A program made the translations under genes and the position numbers. The notes under the pieces were generated by a model, which saw only the letters and a list, made by a program, of their open reading frames with translations, made no database searches and was not told the DNA's origin. From Pseudoips prasinana (Eukaryota; Arthropoda; Insecta; Lepidoptera; Nolidae): a DNA stretch of 64,000 nt. Location of the stretch: positions 3,132,501 to 3,196,500 of the forward strand of contig OX621252.1 in the NCBI GenBank assembly GCA_951640165.1, written 5' to 3'. The first letter of the stretch is position 1. The number at the start of each line of letters is the position of its first letter. This document shows, piece after piece, positions 51,901 to 60,900 of this stretch.

Positions 51901-54900
51901 AGGTACTATTCATTTAATCACCGCTGCTGGTGGCTCGTACTTGCGATTTTATTACGAGAAAATTATTAGAAAATGCCGTGTAGTGCCCAAGAGTTTTAAT
52001 TCCAATGTTAACACCCAAAAAGTGTTTTTAGTATACCTAAATATCCTATGATAAGGAAGAAATGGATGACCGCAATACGCAGACAGGATTCAATAGGACT
52101 GAAAACTATTGCATTTTGTTATGAATATTATTTTGATGTCAATAACTATTATATTTATACTTTTCTCATGAAACACTACGTTATCTATTGGTGCATTTTA
52201 TAATCAACTTCTGACTGACTAAATTGTAAAATCCTTAAATGACAAAGGTAGCTAAACTTAAAAGTTTATCTACCTTGTCATTTAAGGATTTAACAAATTA
52301 ATCTTTAAATATAAGAGACATTAATATTGGTATTATCTATCAGGAACCTTGATATCAGGATGTTATAATAAATAACCAACCAACCAACAATATCGTATTT
52401 TTTTAATGAGAATAGGTAATGTTACCCCTAACTTACTGACGTAGATTAAACATGGGATATTTGGAAAAAATATATAATAACCACGATATATTTTACCTAT
52501 TATACAATATTTTGTGATTATTATCTACGTTTGACTTTAACCACTTATACTCAATAAGTAAAAATAGGTATGTTGAATATAAGTGAAGTAAAATTAACTG
52601 CAAGTGAGGCGCAGCGGCTAAGACAGTCGCCGCGGTGTGTCCGAGGTTTTATTCCCGCGCCGGACAACTATTTGTGTTACCCGTAAATAGTCTATTATAT
52701 GTTTGTAAAGTATTATAGTATTATTATTGTCTTTGAAAAAAAAAAACGTTAAGAATGACAGTGGTATTAATCTACAGCAGTTAGCGGGCCGCTGAGTATA
52801 GTACTTACCTGCGTACGTAAGTATACTTGGAGATGGTGTACAAAATTTTACAAACACTATGCTAGAAATATAATAGTACCGGCCTTCATTGTATCCTAAA
52901 TACACATCGTTAACACTTTTGAAGATTCATTCACAGAGTGAGTTTATCCTCTGCCGTTTGGTCTTATTTTGGTCGTCTATAATGGCATTAAAATTTGGAA
53001 TTATATATAAATATAAAAAGGTACCTACTTATAATATTTTTATTTTATATTAGTTTAGTTAGTTCTTTATTATACTTAATTAAAAATGTACTGAAAACAA
53101 AAAAAAAAGTAAGTAACTAAGTCGAGAGTATTATTGGTAGATTAAGAAACTTTGGATTCTTGACGCCGCATGCTACTGTCAATCAAAGTTTGTCAGTCGT
53201 GTAAGGAAATCTACCTCCCATGTAACCCTCTTCCAGGGTGCAGATATATGTAACTCACAAGGTATTTAACAGGTTGATGTAATACAATAATAACAAATTA
53301 ATAAATAAATCTATGATACAAGTAGGTACAGCGCGCGCGCGAGGCATCACTTGAATGAGTTTCATATGGCGCGGGGCGCGAGCGATCGGAGTGAGCTGAT
53401 AGCTGAAGTCACGCGCCAAGCGCGCGCTATCGTGGAAATTTAAAAAGTGCTCAAAACTTCTCACAGTCATAACTTCCGTAATACTGCATTGATTTACGTG
53501 AAATAAAGACTAATCTAATGTACGCAATTTAATCTTTATTGTTAAATAGCTTTTAGTGCAATATCCGCATGTGTTGGTCACCCTCATTAGTCATTTATGT
53601 GCGCGATTATACAAACAATAACAACTTCTTAAACATTAAACCTCTTTACAGTATAGCTGATAGATTATCATAGTGCTTTTTGTTCAAACAATGCTGGCTG
53701 GCCATTTAATTAGGGACACTGAGATATTGCGTTCTAATTTCAAAATTGGAATTTTATTACGTTTTTGTTTCTTTTCTTATTGTTTCGTGGTCGTTTTGGC
53801 GGCAATCCAGATTTTTTATTTTAAGTTTTGAGAATTATTTTGAAGAAAAATGGGCAAAAATAAAAGTTCCGATCCAACACTACGAAAAATTATCATGAAG
53901 TTTGTCGAGCGTGGTTGGTCATACCGAAGTATAGCACAACATTTAAATTGTTCAAAAACTATGGTATGCAATGCAGTGCAACATTTCAAGCGCTATAACA
54001 CAGCTTTAAATGTGTCCAGAACATAAAGATCGAGAAAAACGACTCCGCAAGAAGATAGAATGATAACCAGGGTAGCTAAGAAAGATCCGTTTCTAGGCTC
54101 TATTTTAATTAAACACGAAGTGTTTGGCGCAAACGAAAGAGCCGGTGTATCTGCGAGGACCGTTCGACCACGTTTGGTAGAAGCAGGGTTGTTCGGAAGA
54201 GTGGCTCGCAAAGTACCGTTGTTGAAGAAAGAGCATAGAAATGCTCGTTTGGCATTTGCACGTAAATATAGACATTGGACCTACGCCCAATGGCAACATG
54301 TACTTTTCTACTGTCTGACGAGACCAAGGCTAATTTGATTACTTCAGATGGAGACAATATGTACGGCGTCCGGTAAAAGCGGAAATGAATCCATGATTCA
54401 CAAAAAAACCTGGTGAAACATGGCGGTGGAAACATTAAAATGTGGGGTTCATTTTCTGGACGTGGAGTGGGACCTGTGAGAAAAGTTCAGGGTAACTTAG
54501 ACCAACATCAATACATGGCAATATTGGAAGAAACTATGCTTCCCTATGCTGAGGAGCATCTCCCTATTATATGGTCGTTTCAGCAGGATAACGACCCGAA
54601 ACATACCGCTCATTCAGTCAAGTCGTTTTTTACTAGTCAGTCTGCATCGGTGCTAGATTGGACAGCAAATAGCCCGGACCTCAACCCAATTGAGCACCTT
54701 TGGCACGAAATCAAGAAAAAAGTTGCCACTTATCGTAATACAAATTTGGATGAACTTCATGAAGCTTTTTGTGAGGCATGGGCAAACATTCCTGTCGAAA
54801 CATGTCAGAAACTGATAATGTCTATGCCACATCGGTGTCAAGCGGTAATTACTAACAAAGGTTTTGCTACTGGGTACTGATTTTACACGTAATAAAATGG

Positions 54901-57900
54901 AGCTGTTAAAGATATTATAACACTGCAGATTATAAGTTTTGTTTAACTGTATTTTTCATTATACTTTACTGTCCTTAATTAAATGTCCACTACAGAATTG
55001 TACCTTAATATTTAATACATGTTTAATCTTTGATATTAAATACTTTTTCTATTTATTTCATCTTTTATTTACAACCATTTATAGCATAATAATCGGACCA
55101 CATTATGCTAATAATAGTTGCTGAGAAATCAATAGGGTTTTATATTTATATGTACATAACCTGTTCTAACCCTTCACTATCTTGAATGTCCCTAATTAGT
55201 TGACCACGACTGTATATTACAATATTGTTAGTACGTTGTTGCTTAAATATAAGAAAAGTAACTTACAATTAATGTTCGAATTATTTCATAAGATTTGGAC
55301 CTTGTTTGGGTGAAGGCCTCCTCCATCATTTTCCATGACTCTCTGTCCTTGCCTGACCATTGAAAGGGTTAGTTATGACTAAAAATAGCCAACTAAAACT
55401 GTTTCAGTAAATATTGCTTACCTAGTTGTATCTCAGGGTTGGTGTCACTTTTCGGAAGGAAGGCTCTTGTGTTGGGTATCCCGATGTCCATGACGTAGCC
55501 ATGGTCTTCCACTGATGATACGGCGGCTTGGATTAATGTACCTAGAACAATCAAATGTATTTGAAGTATAACTTCTTAACGCACGTTTGACTTGTTGCGT
55601 AAGCTGGTGAAAGCCTTACGAAAAATGTGATCGGTCGAGCGATCGAAAGTTGAGAGGGCAATTGTGGAAATCTTCTGGGGAAACGCCTGTGTCCAGCAGT
55701 GGGCGTAATTCGGCTGACATGGAGATGTTATTGACCGTACCCACACCCAGGAACGAAATGCTCACATACACGCCAATCACAATGTAAAAACCAAAAACTT
55801 GAGAGGTGTCAAGGGACACCCGGATGGAACGAAGTTATTTCTTATTCCTGTATACACTCAACAGAAATAATCGTCGCGACACCACACTGTTCAATGCGAA
55901 ATAAAAATGAAAATATCTGGCTTGCTTTCTATAAGAGAGAGAGAGACATACAGAGAAACATGCGCACGCCGCACAGCTGCAAAAAGTGTCGTGACAACTT
56001 TTTGTAAGATTTTTTTTCCGTCTAGCCCCCTTTCACAACGCTCGATAAGGAGCTTCGTTCCAAAAACAATGTTAAAAAGGAAAGATATAAAAAATCGAAA
56101 ACAAAAAGCAAAAGAAGACGAAAAAAGCAAGCCCGGAGTTTCTTTGTGGCTTTCTTCTCCGGGTCGTCCACCTAGGTAGCTAGAGAAAGCCGCAGGCTAG
56201 CTAGGGTAGGATCCTCAGCGGCGATGATCGCGTTGCCCCCTTAACACGTGATCGGTAATCCCGTGCAAGTGATCTGAACCCCATTTCGAATTCCATCTTT
56301 TCACTTCAGCGGCCGCCTTAGCTGTGGCCCGAACCCCATAAGGGTGCCCCTAGGTATTAGTGCTTAAATTAAGCTACTGGTCGAGAGCCTTTTGCGCTAG
56401 CCAACTGCTCGTTGTTTTCAATTCCTTAATTTTAATATACAAAACAAAAATAATAAAATAATATACAAATTTAACAATAATAGCTTAGTAACTTGCTATT
56501 TATTATTTATTTAAGGATATTAAAAATATATGTGACAAAACAGACCGCACGGACGGACTAATTCAAAATATACTGCACTTGTGGCGCCGCGGCTAAGACA
56601 GTCGCCTCGCCGCTTCGTGTCACGGGTTCGAGTCCCGCGCTGGACAACTATTTGTGTGACCCATAAATAGTTGTTCTGAGTCTGTGTCCGTTCATTATAT
56701 GTTTGTAAAGTACAGGAATTAATTTCCCTAATGCGGGCGTTGTCTTTTTAAAAAAATATATTTTCTTTAGTTAATTACTGTTTTAAACTGTGTTTATGTA
56801 ATACATTGTGAGCTTGACAAGTACAAGTGTATGTAAATACCCAAGTGCTGAATAAATTTCGTTATTTCATTAAATTAAATTATTTCAAAATGAGAGCGTC
56901 TTCTATAAGGTCCTTCACCTTACAGAATACCTCAGTTATCATTACAGAGAGCAACAGAACGCTAAACTCTACTGCACCAGTGTAGAACTAGAACTTCCTA
57001 GGAGTCACATATTTAGATGTTAAGAGAAATCCGCAGGCGAACCAAAGTCACCGACAGAACAGACAGACAGCCCGAAGAATTGCAAAACTGAAGTGGACAG
57101 TGACAGGAAGCTTCGCGAGTGGCGACCACGAACCGGAAGACGCAACGTGGGCAGGCCCCCTACAAGATGGACCGATCATGTGCGGGTCACTGGAAACTGT
57201 TGGATGAGAATAGCGCAAGACCGGCAATTGTGAAGATCTTTGGGGGACTTTGTCCAGCAGTGGACGTCTTATGGCTGATATGATGATGATGAGTTAAGAG
57301 AGCATGTCGTGTGCTATTGCATGGGATAGTATAGTATGGGATGAATAGATTAAGGCATATAGATAATTCTATTGTAATGAGATTTTAAGACCATACTATT
57401 AAAAAGCAAGGAATTCTACAATTTTTTTGCCAATGTTTCACAGTAGCTTCCATCGTTAAGCATGCATGGTACAGTCAAAAATGTAACAATAAAAAAAATA
57501 CTATACTAATAAAAGGGATAGAGACTATCCATTTCTGTACTATAATATTCTGTGTAATAGGCTAACCTGCGTTGAAATTGGCCATCAAAGCCAAAATATG
57601 GCCAGGTGCTCTATCCTGTCGACTCTATCAGTCCACCTGATAATGCGACGTAATTTATATTTATATTTTTTTAGACAACGCCCGCACTAGTGAATCTTGT
57701 CCCTATGCGCGGGGTACTTTACAAACATATATAACAGACAGACACAAATTACATCCAGACTCAGAACAATTATTTATGGGTCACACAAATAGTTGTCCAG
57801 CGCGGGACTCGAACGCGCGACTCGAAGCGGCGAGGCGACCGTCTTAGCCGCTGCGCCACACGAGCAGTCGATTATGTTTATGGATCGTGTTTATGGATGC

Positions 57901-60900
57901 CTCCGTAATAAATAAGTATATCATACCTTTATGTAAATCAGCAGTAGTTTTCTGAACATTGACATGTTGCGGCATCACAGACAACATGAGCTGGACGTCC
58001 TTCACCTCCAGCACTCTGACGGCTATGTACTGTCCTGGGCGGAACATTTGACCCAGTTCCAACACTTTATCTGTCTATGAACAAAAGTAACAACACATTT
58101 TAAAACATATAAAACTGCCATATTACTTTCTTTCCTTATCCTAGGGCAGTGGTTACCCTGGTGTCAGAATTGTTCCAGGCCACCCAACCCAAAAAAAAAA
58201 CAACCAGGAACGACAGCTTAACATGCCCTCCGAAGCACAGTGACACTCAGAAATGAAACTTCTTTGACGGTCACCCATCTATGGACTGACCGCGCGCCTA
58301 GGTGCTCTCCCTTACCGATCAGTTACGGACCAGGTAGTGTAACTGGCTATGAGCTGTGCCGTAACAAAGTTTATATTGATACATATGTTATACAACGTGT
58401 AACAGAAAGAGTGAACGTAACTTAAGGGGCATATACGGTCTCCTTAAGCCTACCTATACACAAAATCTCATACCGAAATACCATCATTTTAATCTTGATC
58501 GTAAAAAAATATATTATTCAATATATCGACAAGTATTTTTATCGATATAACGAACATCCGTACTAACACAGCACAGCTGATTCTGATTTACGCTAGAAAT
58601 TGTTTGACATACCTCTGTGTTTCTATGCACGCCTGGTAGTTTGATTCCGATAGCACTCACTACACATATTTTGTTTTATTTTCGAGTTATGTTTTTATCT
58701 ATAGCACTGCTGAATAGCCATTGGATACTTTACATCGTATAAGTACGTGATACACAAACACATTACGAGAATCTTTTTATAGTTTAACTTCTAGTTGAAG
58801 TTGTTTTCAGTACTGATGGAAGAATTTCATTATTTCACGTTCACTAAAATCTGCACCGACACCGAAAGCTTAACTCTAAGACTTGCCAACTAACACGAGT
58901 CTCTCTCATGTACAACATATTCATAGAATCGTAAAGCTTTCATGTTTCTTAGTTATAAAGAGGCGTGGCCTCCATCGCGACACTGTACCCTTCACGACAT
59001 AGGTTCCTCGTAATTAAACAGCCTTAAATTCTGTGACCTATGAATCCTCATCATCACAAAGTGCACGTCTGAGGCTATTTTTTCATAGATGAATGCACGA
59101 AATTTTCAAAATTATTACGATCACTAAACGACATAGTTAAGGATTTCGCGGAACACTTTACTCATTGCTAAACGACATTTTAGACGATTTAGTAACTAGA
59201 CACGACCTAAATAGACAGCAGTTTACGAACAACTGATGATATTAATATTTTTAAATAAATGCACAATATTTGATGAATTTGGCGGCTTTCTTCGAACGCG
59301 GCGTCTTTGGCGGCGTCTTTGAGTCCACTCAAAAGAGCCGCCTAGGTATCGAGGACGCGCGCGGCTCGCTTTCATGAATATTAAAAGATATTTATTTAAC
59401 CGTTTATTATTTACCTACATCAACTCTTTGATTTTGCCGCCATATTAGTGTAACTTTGGATATAATCAGGACGGAATTTGAAATGTCCCCTACTGTTCAT
59501 ATGAGCCTAGTACATTATTCATATTTTTTTATTTGTATGTATTGTATGAATGATTAATATGTCGTTACAGGGAAACTTTAAAATTTAGAGTGTATCACTC
59601 TAAATTTTAAAGGTGGAATTGAAAGTGTCCCTGCACTTTCTATTCCATCACTCTTATGATCCGATGGGACGACTAGCGATACGACCGGAAAGAGGTCAGG
59701 CACAGGAACGACGGCTTTACGTGCTCTCCGAGGCATGGGGGTGTAATATCGTCAACTCCCAGACTTCGGGCTGATACTGAGAAATTTCTTTTTACGGAAA
59801 AATTCCATAATCACTTTTTAGCCCGACCCGGGAATTGAACCCAGGACTTCATTATTCCCATAATCACTTTTTGGCCCGACCCGGGATTTGAACCCAGGAC
59901 TTAATTATCTGCAGTTGAACACGCTACCGCTAGACTAATGAGTTATACACGAACATATTAAAAAGGCGCGGCGCGCGGTGGCGGCATCTTTGAGTCTCTC
60001 AAAGATGCCGCCACGCGCGGGGCCCGGTTTGATGAATGTTAAAAAATATTTAACCATTTATTATTTACCTACATCAATCCTTTGTATTCGCCGCCGTATT
60101 AGAGTTCCTTGCGACAAAATCAGGACGGAATTCGAAATGTCCCCTAATGTTCATATGAGCCTAGTACATTATTCATATTTTTTCGTAATTTATCAGTAGT
60201 CGTACTGCGTGTGTTTATCTGGTTAGTTTGTATAGTTTGTATTAAAAATTAAGTACCTATTCGTTTCCGGCCAGATTAAATTCACATACTGAAAGAAAAA
60301 TTTAATATTCTTACTATTTAACACACAAAAAAATATCTGCAGTTACATAAGTCAATTAAATTATTTATTTCTCCTAGATCCAACATCTTGCGGAATATCA
60401 ATTTAAATTAAATTAAGTGATTTTTCCTAGTTATTAAATTTGTATGAATGATTAAAATGTCGTTACATCCACCTTTAAAAATTAGAGCAAAAATTCAGTT
60501 AAACATTTGAATGAATCTTTAAATAAACACGTGTAATAAATTATGTGTCTGTACAGAACCACACTTTTTATTTACAGTCTAAGTAGTAGGTACCCAAACA
60601 GTTCGCGGTAAGGTTCATTACCCTTGCGGCTGAGTTTTTGGTGTTGTTCATAATGTCGGTAATCTTACTTGTTGATTTAGGTTGTCGATAGAAAAATAAA
60701 TTACTAGTTGAATAAAAAATGATTATTTCTGTTTGAAGTTTCGTCCATAGGTAGCCGTCCTGATACCCTATAACCCCCTTAAGTTACGTTCACACTTTCT
60801 GTTACTCGTTGTATAAAGGCACTTTAATTCTGATAATTTAGTTTAGAAAAATATGACCAAGGCCACATTGTACAGATGCCAGCACATCCAGCTACCCGAT

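Larger units (their letters stand above)
51424..55212 (+). mobile_element. Tc1-like element with IR/DR ends, interrupted left arm
   Basis: Outer ends CAGTCGTGGTCAACTAATTA plus GGGACA are inverted copies, flanked by TA. Inner repeats with the same core occur at 53700 (GCCATTTAATTAGGGACACT) and inverted near 54970 (GTCCTTAATTAAATGTCC), an IR/DR layout. The right arm is about 0.24 kb but the left is about 2.3 kb, so about 2 kb of other repeats has been inserted in the left arm. Confidence 0.82.
58388..60816. mobile_element. 2.4-kb non-autonomous DNA element with TIRs
   Basis: Left TTATACAACGTGTAACAGAA with GAACGTAACTTAAGGGG is inverted at the right end (TTATACAACGAGTAACAGAA on the opposite strand). 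The TIRs are about 45 bp with few mismatches. The interior has no transposase frame. It contains a two-fold duplicated stretch (59395-59560 and 60040-60190, with CCTAGTACATTATTCATATT in both), two short-loop hairpins, a family D copy and tRNA-like pieces. No target duplication was settled, so the superfamily is open. Confidence 0.75.

Noticed and set aside
53325..53430. CpG-island promoter
   Set aside because: The GC-rich patch is 100 bp, lies in the Tc1 passenger DNA and has no nearby coding start.
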